From the NCBI RefSeq assembly GCF_000472525.1, contig NZ_AWZT01000006.1:124197-188196 (forward strand): 64,000 nucleotides of DNA, given 5' to 3'. Below, one piece after another: positions 9,579-19,202 of the stretch (positions are counted from its first letter, which is position 1; each line of letters starts with the position of its first letter). The notes beneath the pieces were generated by a model. The model worked only from the letters and a program-made list of their open reading frames with translations. It did no database searches and was not told the DNA's origin. The position numbers and the translations under genes were made by a program. The DNA is from Paraburkholderia dilworthii (lineage in GTDB: Bacteria > Pseudomonadota > Gammaproteobacteria > Burkholderiales > Burkholderiaceae).

Positions 9579-11537
9579 TTAGTCTTTCTTGACTTCCTTG
9601 AAGTCGGCGTCGACCACGTCGTCCTGCTGCTGGCTCGCGCCACCCGCCGAAGCACCCGCGCTCGCGCCCGCCGCGCCTGCTGCCGCAGCTTCCGCACCTT
9701 GCGCAGCCTGCATGTCGGCGTACATCTTCTCGCCCATCTTCTGCGATGCCGTTGCCACCGCTTCGATCTTGGCTTCGATCGCGGCCTTGTCGCTCGAACC
9801 GCTCTTCAGTGCTTCTTCGAGGTCCTTCAGCGCGGTTTCGATCTTTTCCTTCTCGGCGGCTTCCAGCTTGTCGCCGTATTCGGTGAGCGCCTTCTTCGTG
9901 CTGTGGACGAGCGCATCGCCCTGGTTGCGGGCATCGGCCAGCTCACGCAGCTTGTGATCTTCTTCCGCGTTCGCTTCGGCGTCCTTCACCATCTTCTCGA
10001 TTTCAGCTTCGGACAGACCCGAGTTCGCCTTGATCGTGATGCGGTTTTCCTTGCCGGTCGCCTTGTCTTTCGCGCCGACGTGCAGAATGCCGTTCGCGTC
10101 GATGTCGAAGCTCACCTCGATCTGCGGCGTGCCGCGCGGTGCGGGCGGGATGCCTTCCAGATTGAACTCGCCCAGCAGCTTGTTGCCTGCCGCCATTTCG
10201 CGTTCGCCCTGGAACACCTTGATCGTCACGGCGCTCTGATTGTCGTCAGCCGTCGAGTAGACCTGCGAATGCTTGGTCGGGATCGTGGTGTTCTTGTTGA
10301 TCATCTTCGTCATCACGCCGCCGAGCGTTTCGATACCGAGCGACAGCGGAGTCACGTCGAGCAGCAGAACGTCCTTGCGGTCGCCAGACAACACCTGGCC
10401 CTGGATCGCGGCGCCAACGGCCACGGCTTCGTCCGGATTCACGTCACGGCGCGGATCCTTGCCGAAGAACTCCTTGACCTTTTCCTGCACCTTCGGCATG
10501 CGGGTCATACCGCCGACCAGAATCACGTCGTCGATTTCGCCGACCTTCACGCCTGCGTCCTTGATGGCCACGCGGCACGGTTCGATCGTGCGTTCGATCA
10601 GCTCTTCAACCAGCGCTTCCAGCTTCGCACGCGTGATCTTCAGGTTCAAATGCTTCGGACCCGATGCGTCGGCCGTGATGTACGGCAGGTTGATTTCGGT
10701 TTGCTGGCTCGACGACAGCTCGATCTTGGCCTTCTCGGCCGATTCCTTCAGGCGCTGCAGCGCAAGCACGTCTTTCGACAGATCGACGCCCTGCTCTTTC
10801 TTGAACTCGCCGATGATGTAGTCGATGATGCGCTGGTCGAAGTCTTCACCGCCGAGGAACGTATCGCCGTTCGTGGACAGCACTTCGAACTGCTTTTCAC
10901 CGTCCACATCGGCGATTTCGATGATCGACACGTCGAACGTACCGCCGCCCAGGTCATACACCGCAATCTTGCGATCGCCCTTCTCGTTCTTGTCGAGACC
11001 GAACGCGAGCGCGGCTGCGGTCGGCTCGTTGATGATGCGCTTGACTTCCAGACCGGCAATGCGGCCTGCGTCCTTGGTTGCCTGACGCTGGCTGTCGTTG
11101 AAGTACGCGGGAACGGTGATCACGGCTTCGGTGACCGGCTCGCCGAGATAGTCTTCAGCGGTCTTCTTCATCTTACGCAGCACTTCCGCAGAGATTTGCG
11201 GCGGAGCGAGCTTCTGATCGCGCACTTCGACCCATGCGTCGCCGTTGTCGGCCTTCATGATCTTGTACGGCATCAGCGCGATGTCTTTCTGGACTTCTTT
11301 CTCTTCGAAGCGGCGGCCGATCAGGCGTTTCACCGCGTACAGCGTGTTCTTCGGGTTCGTGACCGACTGACGCTTGGCAGGCGCGCCGACGAGAATCTCG
11401 CCGTCTTCCATGTAGGCGATGATCGACGGCGTGGTGCGCGCACCTTCCGAGTTCTCGATCACCTTGACCGAATTGCCTTCCATGATCGCCACGCACGAGT
11501 TGGTCGTGCCGAGGTCGATACCGATGATTTTGCCCAT
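9579..11537 (-). CDS. dnaK: molecular chaperone DnaK (Hsp70)
   Basis: Hsp70 chaperone of 652 aa. The N-terminal ATPase starts [16 protein letters not shown] (phosphate 1), with [13 protein letters not shown] and the adenosine-binding [13 protein letters not shown] further on; the substrate-binding domain has [14 protein letters not shown]; the tail is Ala/Gly/Ser-rich, ending [15 protein letters not shown] ribosome-binding AGGAGA lies about 10 nt before the ATG. Its own candidate sigma-32 promoter and a nested hairpin lie in the 150-bp upstream gap, so dnaK may be transcribed both from the grpE promoter and locally. The opposite strand has a 687-codon open frame, which is a codon-bias shadow. 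Confidence 0.99.
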   Translation of the reverse strand: MGKIIGIDLGTTNSCVAIMEGNSVKVIENSEGARTTPSIIAYMEDGEILVGAPAKRQSVTNPKNTLYAVKRLIGRRFEEKEVQKDIALMPYKIMKADNGDAWVEVRDQKLAPPQISAEVLRKMKKTAEDYLGEPVTEAVITVPAYFNDSQRQATKDAGRIAGLEVKRIINEPTAAALAFGLDKNEKGDRKIAVYDLGGGTFDVSIIEIADVDGEKQFEVLSTNGDTFLGGEDFDQRIIDYIIGEFKKEQGVDLSKDVLALQRLKESAEKAKIELSSSQQTEINLPYITADASGPKHLNLKITRAKLEALVEELIERTIEPCRVAIKDAGVKVGEIDDVILVGGMTRMPKVQEKVKEFFGKDPRRDVNPDEAVAVGAAIQGQVLSGDRKDVLLLDVTPLSLGIETLGGVMTKMINKNTTIPTKHSQVYSTADDNQSAVTIKVFQGEREMAAGNKLLGEFNLEGIPPAPRGTPQIEVSFDIDANGILHVGAKDKATGKENRITIKANSGLSEAEIEKMVKDAEANAEEDHKLRELADARNQGDALVHSTKKALTEYGDKLEAAEKEKIETALKDLEEALKSGSSDKAAIEAKIEAVATASQKMGEKMYADMQAAQGAEAAAAGAAGASAGASAGGASQQQDDVVDADFKEVKKD

Positions 11538-11571
11538 TTTTACTAATCTCCTGACTTTGATCGCTGCGGGA

Positions 11572-11605
11572 AGCGCCTTGCTTTGCCGTTCGGCGGCAAG
11601 GCGCT
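11572..11605 (-). promoter_or_regulatory. nested hairpin in the dnaK 5' untranslated region
   Basis: A perfect 10-bp inverted repeat (AGCGCCTTGC at 11572–11581, GCAAGGCGCT at 11596–11605) encloses a smaller GCCG/CGGC pair. It would sit 34–68 nt upstream of the dnaK ATG in mRNA. It does not cover the Shine-Dalgarno site, so a simple RNA-thermometer mechanism is not supported; a stabilising 5' structure is possible. Confidence 0.4.
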
Positions 11606-11631
11606 CCGCCCTGAATTCATACCTGCACTCA

Positions 11632-11659
11632 ACATAAGTGCGTCCGCATCGTTTTCAAG
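11632..11659 (-). promoter_or_regulatory. candidate sigma-32 promoter of dnaK
   Basis: On the minus strand a perfect -35 CTTGAA (11659–11654) is followed after 14 bp by ACTTATGT (11639–11632), a weak match to the sigma-32 -10 consensus CCCCATNT. The spacer length equals that of the stronger promoter before grpE. A sigma-70 reading (TTGAAA, 16 bp, TATGTT) is also possible. Confidence 0.4.
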
Positions 11660-11688
11660 ACCTCTTTTGCGATGCGGTCTTTATTTTT

Positions 11689-12129
11689 TCAATCGACCGA
11701 ACTTCCGCCCGTATCCGCTGCATCAGCTTGCGCGCCGCCTGTCGCTTGGGCCGCCCGGATCTTCTCACGCACCGCGGCGACCGCCGCCTCGAACTGCGCA
11801 TGGCCGTGCCAGCCGGTGGCCCGACCGAGCCGTTTGCCACGGTGAAAGAAGAACCATGTCGGCACGCCGTGAAGCATGAAGCGCCGGCCCAACTCCCGAT
11901 GCTCGTACACATTGCTGTGAAACCACCTAAGCCCGAGCGCGCGGATTGCGTCCGGTTGCGCGAGCATGGCTTTCTTGGCGATCTCGCAGTTGAAACAGTC
12001 GACGCCCCAGAAGAACACCACGGCGAGTTCGTCACCCGCTTCGGCGAGACCCGCATCAAACGACGCGGCGCTCAGCTCCTTCATGTCGAACACCGTGAAC
12101 GCGGTGGCGTCGACGGGGATATTGGCCAT
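11689..12129 (-). CDS. thioredoxin-like protein with CFNC active site
   Basis: 146-aa thioredoxin-fold protein between grpE and dnaK. The redox site is WGVDCFNC (Cys45, Cys48) instead of the canonical WCGPC, and the cis-proline region is HGVPTWFFFHRGKRLGR (Pro90). The N-terminus has no signal peptide, so it should be cytoplasmic; the last 25 residues are Ala/Gly/Asp-rich and probably disordered. Position 57 bp after grpE and 151 bp before dnaK argues for heat induction and a role in redox protection of nascent or unfolding proteins, but partners and redox potential are unknown. Confidence 0.82.
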   Translation of the reverse strand: MANIPVDATAFTVFDMKELSAASFDAGLAEAGDELAVVFFWGVDCFNCEIAKKAMLAQPDAIRALGLRWFHSNVYEHRELGRRFMLHGVPTWFFFHRGKRLGRATGWHGHAQFEAAVAAVREKIRAAQATGGAQADAADTGGSSVD

Positions 12130-12186
12130 GACGGTGTCTACCAGTTGTGTACAAGCGAAGCACGGACGAAATACAGACCGAACGCC

Positions 12187-12771
12187 TTACTTCGGCGCCG
12201 CCACCGTCACGAGCGCCGGACGCAGCACGCGGTCCGCGATCACGAAGCCCTTTTGCAGCACGGCAACGACGGTGTTCGGCTCCTGGTCCGCCGGCACCAT
12301 CGAGATCGCCTGATGGCGATGCGGGTCGAACTTTTCGCCGACCGGATTGAGCGCAACGACGCGGCCCTTCTCCAGCGCGCCGGTGAGCTGACGCAGCGTC
12401 AGCTCGACGCCTTCGCGCACCTTTTGCAGGTCGTCGGACGAATGGGCGACGGCCGCTTCAAGGCTGTCGATCACCGGCAACAGATGCTCGGCAAAGCTCT
12501 CGATCGCAAACTTATGCGCCTTCGCGACGTCTTCCTGCGCGCGACGGCGCACGTTTTCAGTCTCCGCCTTCGCGCGCAGGAAGCTCTCCTGCAATTCGGC
12601 GATCTTTGCCTGGGCCTCGGCCAACGCAGCTTCGGCACCCGTTGCCGGGGTGTCCGTGGCGACGCTCGCGGCGGCCTCCTGCTCCGGAGTGACTGCCTCG
12701 GCAGCCTCGCGCGCGACTTCGTCCGCGGGCGTGGGATTCTGGCTCGTCGGGTTCTCTTGCGTGTTTTCCAT
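12187..12771 (-). CDS. grpE: nucleotide exchange factor GrpE
   Basis: Exchange factor that releases ADP from DnaK (194 aa). The chosen ATG at 12771 gives [13 protein letters not shown] and leaves room for the promoter; a start at 12804 would add 11 unconserved residues. The first 65 residues are acidic and Ala-rich, then a long coiled coil (about 65–125: [27 protein letters not shown]) leads to the beta-domain with [19 protein letters not shown] and a C-terminal [17 protein letters not shown]. First gene of the cluster grpE–thioredoxin–dnaK–dnaJ–pabBC. Confidence 0.97.
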   Translation of the reverse strand: MENTQENPTSQNPTPADEVAREAAEAVTPEQEAAASVATDTPATGAEAALAEAQAKIAELQESFLRAKAETENVRRRAQEDVAKAHKFAIESFAEHLLPVIDSLEAAVAHSSDDLQKVREGVELTLRQLTGALEKGRVVALNPVGEKFDPHRHQAISMVPADQEPNTVVAVLQKGFVIADRVLRPALVTVAAPK

Positions 12772-12894
12772 GTCGCTGAAAGTCGTTAAAAATTTAAAAG
12801 CCAACGGCGGCAGCGACCTGAGAGCCGGCCGCGATTTGTGCGTTGCAAAATCGCGACAGACATCAAGACGCGCTACCGCGTATCGGAACGGCAG

Positions 12895-12920
12895 TTGGGG
12901 CCGCGAACGCCCATTTCAAG
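12895..12920 (-). promoter_or_regulatory. sigma-32 (RpoH) heat-shock promoter of grpE
   Basis: Minus strand: CTTGAA (12920–12915), 14-bp spacer, CCCCAA (12900–12895) followed by CT. This is a near-perfect match to the RpoH consensus CTTGAA-N13..15-CCCCATNT. The predicted transcript start is near 12887, about 115 nt before the grpE ATG. No CIRCE element was found here, so control is probably sigma-32 rather than HrcA. Confidence 0.8.
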
Positions 12921-13150
12921 CGCTTCGGCCGAAATTTTCAAAGCGGCGGCAGCTAGCGGAAATGCGCGGTTACAACCATGAGTGCGGCGCAATCAGATTC
13001 AGATTGAGCGCGAGGAGCAACTGACCTATGCTCCAGTAACGCAGCGGAAAAAACCACGTTAACCCTAATCTGACGTAACGCTTTCCGTCCTCTTGCAATT
13101 TTCACCTGGCTAGCTCGTTTCTTTCCTGCACCATCCCAAAAGGGGGTACC

Positions 13151-13312
13151 GTGAAACTGACCTTTGCAATCTCGGTGGTCGCACTGGTACTCGTTGCGGG
13201 CACCACGACCATCTGTATGTCCGGCGCGGTCAACGATCACACCACCGAATACGGCGGCGTGAACGCGACCATGGAACAACTGTTCAATCCCCACCTGAAA
13301 ATCTGTCGATAG
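13151..13312 (+). CDS. small exported or membrane protein, function unknown
   Basis: A 53-codon frame starts with GTG after a good purine-rich site (GGGGG, about 5 nt upstream). The product begins MKLTFAISVVALVLVAG, a basic start plus about 14 hydrophobic residues, like a signal peptide or single membrane anchor, followed by a short polar part containing NDHTTEYGGV and ending HLKICR. Two cysteines are present (one in the N-terminal segment, one near the end). The last 29 bp overlap the 3' end of hslR on the other strand. I do not recognise the family; gene-like start signals and a coherent signal sequence support it. Confidence 0.55.
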   Translation: MKLTFAISVVALVLVAGTTTICMSGAVNDHTTEYGGVNATMEQLFNPHLKICR

Positions 13313-13691
13313 TCCGGCGGTCGCGCTTGGTCGGGCGGCCGTGCAATGCCTCGGCCGGCTCGCGATAGGTCTTGCGGCGTTCGTGTTCCGCCTGACGCTT
13401 TTGCCGGCTCTCGTCCGTTTCTGCATACAGCGTCTGCGCGACGCTCGCGGGGCCGCGCACCTCGCACACGCCCAGCACCTGCACCTGCCAGACGATTCGC
13501 TCGATCTCGACCTCGACCATGTCGCCGACCCGCACGTCTTTGGCCGGCTTCACGTTGGCCCCGCTTATGCGCACGCGCCCCTTCTCGACGGCGTCCGCGG
13601 CAAGCGAGCGCGTCTTGTAGAAGCGCGCCGCCCAGAGCCACTTGTCGATGCGCAGCTTCGCGCCCGGTTCGGTTGAAATTCTGTAATTCAT
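13284..13691 (-). CDS. hslR: S4-domain RNA-binding protein (Hsp15-like)
   Basis: 135-aa protein related to heat-shock protein Hsp15, which binds stalled 50S–peptidyl-tRNA complexes. The ATG at 13691 gives MNYRIS and then the S4 domain at residues 12–60 (RIDKWLWAARFYKTRSLAADAVEKGRV). A long Arg/Lys-rich tail (RQKRQAEHERRKTYRE) follows, as in the family. The longer frame reaching 13916 lies inside hemH and is not used. The gene begins 8 bp after the hemH stop, so the two are probably one transcript. Confidence 0.88.
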   Translation of the reverse strand: MNYRISTEPGAKLRIDKWLWAARFYKTRSLAADAVEKGRVRISGANVKPAKDVRVGDMVEVEIERIVWQVQVLGVCEVRGPASVAQTLYAETDESRQKRQAEHERRKTYREPAEALHGRPTKRDRRTIDRFSGGD

Positions 13692-13699
13692 GAGTGTCG

Positions 13700-14770
13700 T
13701 CAAGCCGGTGTGTGGTGCGGCACGGGAACCGCCTGCACCGGCCAGCCTTGCAGATTCTGCGCGACGATTTCGCCAAGCGCGGCAATCCACGCCTGCGACG
13801 CGTTCACGCAAGGAATTCGATGGAACTCCTTGCCACCGGCATGCAGGAACTCGTCGCGCACTTCCATGCCGATCTCCTCGATTGTTTCGAGGCAGTCGGC
13901 GGTAAAGCCGGGACAAAATACATCAGCACGCCGCACGCCTGCTGAGCCCAGTTCCTTTAGCGTGGGCGCCGTGTACGGCTGCAACCACTCCGCTTTGCCG
14001 AAGCGCGACTGGAACGTGATGCGGCATTCCACCTGTGTCAGACCAAGCGCCTGCATGAGCAGCGCGCCGGTTGCCTGGCAATGATCGTGGTACGGATCGC
14101 CAAGATCCAGCGTGCGCTTGGGTACGCCATGAAAGCTCAGGATCAGTTTGTCGCCTGCCGCGAAATCCGGCCGGCCATGAAGATGCCAATACTGGTGCAC
14201 TTGTGCAGCGAGCGCTGAAATATACGCGGGATGATCTGCGTACTGGCGCACCGTGCGGATCTCCATCTGATTGCGCATGCGCTTGAGGGCGGAGAACGCG
14301 TCGTCGAAAGCGGTCGCTGTGGTTGACGACGAGTATTGCGGATACATCGGCACCAGCAACACCCGTTCTGCGCCCGCGAGCTTCAGCTGATTGAGCATGG
14401 CAGGGATGCCGGGCGTGCCGTAGCGCATTGCGTATTCGACGAGCACCGTGTAGTCGTTCAATTGCAGCAGATGGCGCAGACCTTCCACCTGCTTTTCCGT
14501 ATAGACGCGTAGCGGCGAGCCTTCCGGCATCCACACGGCCGCATATTTCTTCGCCGACGCGCGGCCACGGAACGGCAGGATCAGAAGCCGCAGAATGACC
14601 TGCCACAGCAGCGCCGGAATTTCTACCACGCGAGGATCGGAGAGGAACTGCGCGAGATAGCGGCGAACCGCACGGGGCGTTGGCGCATCCGGCGTGCCGA
14701 GATTGATCAGCAGCACGGCAACACGGTGCGACGTGGCGTTCTGCGAGGGCCGCTCGAGGTCGAAGCGCAT
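13700..14770 (-). CDS. hemH: ferrochelatase
   Basis: Inserts Fe2+ into protoporphyrin IX in the last step of heme synthesis (356 aa). Family blocks are [25 protein letters not shown] at the N-terminus, the catalytic His in [37 protein letters not shown], and the C-terminal [15 protein letters not shown]. It shares a likely transcript with hslR and lies downstream of hrcA on the same strand with a 167-bp gap. Confidence 0.97.
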   Translation of the reverse strand: MRFDLERPSQNATSHRVAVLLINLGTPDAPTPRAVRRYLAQFLSDPRVVEIPALLWQVILRLLILPFRGRASAKKYAAVWMPEGSPLRVYTEKQVEGLRHLLQLNDYTVLVEYAMRYGTPGIPAMLNQLKLAGAERVLLVPMYPQYSSSTTATAFDDAFSALKRMRNQMEIRTVRQYADHPAYISALAAQVHQYWHLHGRPDFAAGDKLILSFHGVPKRTLDLGDPYHDHCQATGALLMQALGLTQVECRITFQSRFGKAEWLQPYTAPTLKELGSAGVRRADVFCPGFTADCLETIEEIGMEVRDEFLHAGGKEFHRIPCVNASQAWIAALGEIVAQNLQGWPVQAVPVPHHTPA

Positions 14771-14937
14771 AGGCAGCAGGAGTAACCGCTCAAGGCGGGA
14801 AGTGGAACCAGGTGGGATTCATTATAGCGGCGGCCCTCTTCACCGCGCTCCCTAAGCGCCCCTGGCCGTTCGGCCAATTGGCAAGCGGCGAACGCTCGCG
14901 CATCATGTGTTGGACAGACCGCCGCAGCGGTGACGCG

Positions 14938-15957
14938 CTACTGCTGGCTGAGCGTAAGCGAAAGCAATCTCGCGGTGATGTCCACGATTGGGATCACGCG
15001 GTTGTACGCCATTCGCGTAGGCCCGATCACACCCAGTGTGCCGACGATCTTGCCATTCACTTCGTACGGCGCAGTGACAACGCTCATTTCCTCGATAGGA
15101 ACGAGGTTCGACTCGCCGCCTATGAAGATTTGAACGCCGGCCGCGTGACTCGATACATCCAGCAACTGAAGGAGACTGGTCTTTTGGTCGAACACATCGA
15201 ACAACTTGCGCAAGCGCGCCATGTCCGAGGAAAGATCGGCAACCTCGAGCAGATTGCGCTCGCCCGAAATCAACACGGTCTCGCCGGTGTCCGACTCGTC
15301 GGTGCTCGCGGTAACGGCCGCGTGCATGAGCGTGGTCATGTCGCCGCGCAACTGGTCGATCTCTTCGCGCAGGCGGCGGCGCACTTCGTCGAAAGAAAGA
15401 CCGGCGAAGTGTGCGTTGATGTAGTTGGACGCTTCCACCAGTTCGGACGGCGAGAAGTCGCGTTGGGTCGCCATCATGCGGTTCTGAACGTCGCCTTCGG
15501 GAGTCACGATGATCAGCAGAATGCGCTTGTCGGACAGACGCATGAATTCGATCTGCTTGAACACGTGGCTGCGCCGCGGCGTGAGCACAACACCGGCAAA
15601 CTGCGACAGATTCGAGAGCACGCTCGCCGCCGCGGCGACGATCTTCTGCGGCTCACCGGCCTGCAGCGTAGTCTTGACGGTACGCGTGACCGCCTCTTCG
15701 TCCGCCGCAGACTCCACGGTCAACATGGTGTCCACGAAGAGCCGGTAGCCGCGCGGCGTGGGAATACGTCCAGCCGAAGTATGCGGGCTGATCACGAGCC
15801 CTAGGTCCTCGAGATCCGACATGACGTTGCGGATGGTTGCCGGGCTCAGTTCCAGGCCGGAATAGCGCGACAACGTGCGCGAGCCGACCGGCTGACCTTC
15901 GGCAATGTAGCGCTCGATCAGAGTTTTCAGGAGGGTTTGTGCGCGAGGATCTAGCAT
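14938..15957 (-). CDS. hrcA: heat-inducible transcription repressor HrcA
   Basis: Repressor that binds CIRCE operators of groE-type genes (339 aa). The ATG at 15957 gives [26 protein letters not shown], the typical winged-helix start; upstream codons to 16011 are not conserved. Then [18 protein letters not shown] forms the recognition region, with [19 protein letters not shown] after it. The C-terminal part contains the FIGGESN and [11 protein letters not shown] motifs. The gene is divergent from nadK. No canonical CIRCE was found in the window, so its targets lie elsewhere, probably groESL. Confidence 0.96.
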   Translation of the reverse strand: MLDPRAQTLLKTLIERYIAEGQPVGSRTLSRYSGLELSPATIRNVMSDLEDLGLVISPHTSAGRIPTPRGYRLFVDTMLTVESAADEEAVTRTVKTTLQAGEPQKIVAAAASVLSNLSQFAGVVLTPRRSHVFKQIEFMRLSDKRILLIIVTPEGDVQNRMMATQRDFSPSELVEASNYINAHFAGLSFDEVRRRLREEIDQLRGDMTTLMHAAVTASTDESDTGETVLISGERNLLEVADLSSDMARLRKLFDVFDQKTSLLQLLDVSSHAAGVQIFIGGESNLVPIEEMSVVTAPYEVNGKIVGTLGVIGPTRMAYNRVIPIVDITARLLSLTLSQQ

Positions 15958-16275
15958 GACGAAAAAGTTTAGCTCAATGATGCGACTACCGCGAGCGATA
16001 ACGGCGCTCAATACCGGCGGATTTGCCGCCGTTCGCCGGGACCGCGCCTTGCGCTCGTTTCAGGGCCTGGTGCCGCATTGGGTCGGGCGCCCCGCCGGCC
16101 CTGTTGTCGACGATGCCGCCCGGAGCGCGCCACGGCAGTTTGCACGGCGCGCATGTCATCAAGGCTTCACCATTCTAACGATAATCCCCAACTGCGCTGG
16201 CGGCCCGCCCGTGCAGGCTGACAGCCGGGTCTCCACGCGGTTCTTTTCAGGCCCCACCTATGGTGTAATGCCGGC

Positions 16276-17178
16276 ATGCAAGTAACCAGCCAGTTCAAGA
16301 CCGTGGCGCTCGTCGGGCGCAACAACACGCCGGGCATCGGTGAGCCGCTGACCGCGCTCGCCTCGTGCATCGCGAAGCGCGGCTTCGAAGTCGTTTTCGA
16401 AGCCGACACCGCAGCGGAAATCGGCGTGACCGACTACCCGGCGCTGCGTCCCGCGGAGATCGGCGCGCGTGCCGACGTGGCGATCGTGCTCGGCGGCGAC
16501 GGCACCATGCTGGGTATCGGTCGGCAACTGGCGCCTTACCGCACGCCGCTCATCGGCATCAACCACGGTCGGCTCGGCTTCATTACCGACATCCCGATCT
16601 CCCACATGCGCGAGATCGTGCCGCAAATGCTGGCGGGCAACTTCGAACGCGAGGAGCGGGTACTGCTCGAAGCGCGCATCATGCGCCACGGCAATCCGAT
16701 CTATCACGCGCTCGCCTTCAACGACGTCGTGGTCAACCGCAGCGGCTTCTCCGGCATGGCGGAACTGCACGTTTCCGTGGACGGCCGCTTCATGTATAAC
16801 CAGCGCTCGGACGGGCTGATCGTCGCCACGCCCACCGGCTCGACGGCTTACGCGCTGTCGTCGCAAGGGCCGATTCTGCATCCGCAATTGCAGGGCATTG
16901 TGCTTGTGCCGATTGCGCCGCACGCGCTGTCGAACCGGCCCATCGTGCTGCCGGACGAGTCGAAGGTCAGTATCCAGATCGTTTCGGGGCGCGAGGTGAA
17001 CGTCAATTTCGACATGCAGTCGTTCACCTCGCTCGAACTGGGCGATGCAATCGAAGTACGCCGCTCGCGTCATACGGTGCCGATGCTGCATCCGGTCGGC
17101 TACAGCTATTACGCGACGCTGCGCAAGAAGTTGCACTGGAACGAATACCCGTCGCACGAAGAAGATACCAAGTCCTGA
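16276..17178 (+). CDS. nadK: NAD kinase
   Basis: ATP-dependent phosphorylation of NAD to NADP (300 aa). The diagnostic GGDGTMLG lies near residues 73–80, followed by [10 protein letters not shown], then NDVVVNR and the glycine-rich [19 protein letters not shown] at 16276 keeps a normal length. recN follows on the same strand; hrcA–nadK–recN is a common betaproteobacterial arrangement. Confidence 0.97.
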   Translation: MQVTSQFKTVALVGRNNTPGIGEPLTALASCIAKRGFEVVFEADTAAEIGVTDYPALRPAEIGARADVAIVLGGDGTMLGIGRQLAPYRTPLIGINHGRLGFITDIPISHMREIVPQMLAGNFEREERVLLEARIMRHGNPIYHALAFNDVVVNRSGFSGMAELHVSVDGRFMYNQRSDGLIVATPTGSTAYALSSQGPILHPQLQGIVLVPIAPHALSNRPIVLPDESKVSIQIVSGREVNVNFDMQSFTSLELGDAIEVRRSRHTVPMLHPVGYSYYATLRKKLHWNEYPSHEEDTKS

Positions 17179-17246
17179 CCGGCGGGGAACGCCGCATGAC
17201 AAGCGCCGCCCGCGAAACCCGAATACCAAGCTCACCGACGACCTCC

Positions 17247-18917
17247 ATGCTTCGCCACCTCTCGATACGCGACTTCGTCATCGTCGCCGCGCTCGATCTC
17301 GAATTCGACAGCGGCTTTACCGTTTTCTCCGGCGAGACGGGTGCCGGCAAGTCGATCCTGATCGACGCGCTGGCGCTCGCGCTCGGTGCACGCGCCGATG
17401 CGAGCGTCGTGCGCACCGGCGAGAGCCGCGCCGACATCACCGCGGAATTCGACACGCACGCGCAGGTGGATCAGTGGCTCGACGAGCAGGCGTTGAGCGC
17501 ATCCGCAGCCGACGGCCAGCACGGCGGCACGGTGATGCTGCGCCGCGTGGTGGATGCCAACGGCCGTTCGCGCGCTTTCATCAACGGCACCGCGGCGACA
17601 CTGGCGCAACTGCGCGAGGTCGGCGAAATGCTGGTGGATATTCACGGCCAGCACGCGCACCAGTTGCTGATGCGCCCCGACGCGCAGCGCGAACTGTTCG
17701 ACACCCACGCAGGCCTGAGCGAACTTTCCGCGAGTGTCACGCGCGCGTGGCGGACATGGCGCGAGAAGGTGCAGGCAGTCGAGCATGCGCAAACGCGCGA
17801 CCGCGAGTTGCAACTCGAACGCGAGCGGCTCGCCTGGCAGCTTGCCGAACTGGACAAGCTCGCGCCGCAGCCGGGCGAATGGGAAGAGGTCAACGCCGAG
17901 CATCGGCGGCTGTCGCATTCGGCGAATCTGATCGACGGCGTGCAAGGTGCGCTTACCGCACTGTCCGAGTCGGACGAAGCGATGATCACGCATCTTGCGT
18001 CGATCGTCTCGAAGGTGCGCGATCTCGCGGAAATCGACCCGGCCTTGAACGACGTGCTGGCCGCGCTCGAACCCGCCGAGATTCAACTGCAGGAAGCCGC
18101 GTATTCGCTGAGTCATTACGCGCAAAAGCTCGAACTCGATCCCGACCGGCTCGCGCAAGTCGACAAGCGCCTCGACGCGTTGCATTCGGCGGCCCGCAAA
18201 TTCCGCTTGAAGCCCGAAACGCTGCCCGAGGAACACGAAACGCGCCGTGCGCAGCTAGCCGCGCTGGACGCCGCCGCCGACCTCGACAGCCTGCACGCAG
18301 CCGAAGCGAAAGCGCGCGAACTCTTTGTCGCGGAAGCGAAGAAGCTCTCGAAGGCGCGCGCCAAGGCCGGCAAGGCGCTCGGCGCGGCGGTCACCACAGG
18401 CATGCAGGAACTCTCGATGAAAGGCGGCAGCTTCGAAGTAGCGCTGGTGCCGCTGCCAGAGGGCGGCGCGCATGGACTGGAGCAGGTGGAGTTCCGCGTC
18501 GCCGGTCATGCGGGCGTGCCGCTGCGCCCGCTTGCCAAGGTTGCGTCGGGCGGTGAACTCGCGCGTATCAGCCTCGCGCTCGCCGTGATCGCCAGCGCCG
18601 CAAGCCCCACACCCACGCTGATCTTCGACGAAGTCGATACGGGGATTGGGGGCGGCGTCGCCGAAGTGGTCGGACGGCTGTTGCATCAACTCGGCGAGGC
18701 GCGCCAGGTGCTTTGCGTGACGCACTTGCCGCAGGTCGCCGCGCGTGGCGATCATCATTTCCAGGTGGCGAAGACCGGCAACGGCAAGGGCGGCACGGTG
18801 AGTAGCGTCGTGTCGCTCGACAAGGCGAGCCGCGTGGAAGAAGTCGCGCGAATGCTTGGCGGACTCGAGATCACGCCGACCACCCGGAAGCACGCGAAGG
18901 AAATGCTGGCGGCTTAG
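17247..18917 (+). CDS. recN: DNA repair protein RecN
   Basis: SMC-like ATPase acting in double-strand-break repair (556 aa). ATG at 17247 gives MLRHLSIRDFVIV, the standard start; the 17 upstream codons back to 17196 are not conserved. Walker A GETGAGKS is near residues 30–37, a long coiled-coil region follows (about 150–370), and the ABC signature ASGGELARISLA with Walker B TLIFDEVDTGIGG comes near 430–465. SOS control is usual in the family, but I did not identify a LexA box. Confidence 0.96.
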   Translation: MLRHLSIRDFVIVAALDLEFDSGFTVFSGETGAGKSILIDALALALGARADASVVRTGESRADITAEFDTHAQVDQWLDEQALSASAADGQHGGTVMLRRVVDANGRSRAFINGTAATLAQLREVGEMLVDIHGQHAHQLLMRPDAQRELFDTHAGLSELSASVTRAWRTWREKVQAVEHAQTRDRELQLERERLAWQLAELDKLAPQPGEWEEVNAEHRRLSHSANLIDGVQGALTALSESDEAMITHLASIVSKVRDLAEIDPALNDVLAALEPAEIQLQEAAYSLSHYAQKLELDPDRLAQVDKRLDALHSAARKFRLKPETLPEEHETRRAQLAALDAAADLDSLHAAEAKARELFVAEAKKLSKARAKAGKALGAAVTTGMQELSMKGGSFEVALVPLPEGGAHGLEQVEFRVAGHAGVPLRPLAKVASGGELARISLALAVIASAASPTPTLIFDEVDTGIGGGVAEVVGRLLHQLGEARQVLCVTHLPQVAARGDHHFQVAKTGNGKGGTVSSVVSLDKASRVEEVARMLGGLEITPTTRKHAKEMLAA

Positions 18918-19202
18918 GTGGTTGACGGGCGCAGCGAAGGGCGCGGACCTCGGCGCAGCGCGTGTGTTTGTGGTGCTGGCGCGACGCAAGCTGCGTAGCG
19001 GCGCAAAGTGCTCGGTGCTCGGTGCTCGGTGCAGCGCAGCTGACATCCGGCGCGCAACACTCACCGCAAGACGCCAAACCAGGAACCTGCGCTGTCTGAG
19101 ACGCTCCCGCGCATGCTCAACAAGAGAGACTCAGCGGCGCGCAACAGAAACCGAAGGCGCGACAACAGACGCCTGAGCACGCCGACACAACCCACGCCTG
19201 CT
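18918..19202. other. recN–glnE convergent intergenic region
   Basis: 285 bp between convergent genes with no convincing gene. It contains three direct copies of GTGCTCG near 19010–19030 and otherwise low-complexity GC-rich sequence. I saw no clear intrinsic terminator. Confidence 0.4.

Noticed and set aside
9483..11546. 687-codon plus-strand open frame opposite dnaK
   Set aside because: It mirrors dnaK; high third-position GC removes stops from the opposite strand, and the translation is Arg/Leu/His-rich without any recognisable domain.
15958..16010. Possible CIRCE operator upstream of hrcA (TTAGCTC ... GAGCGATAA)
   Set aside because: CIRCE is TTAGCACTC-N9-GAGTGCTAA; here the arms are incomplete and the gap is too long.
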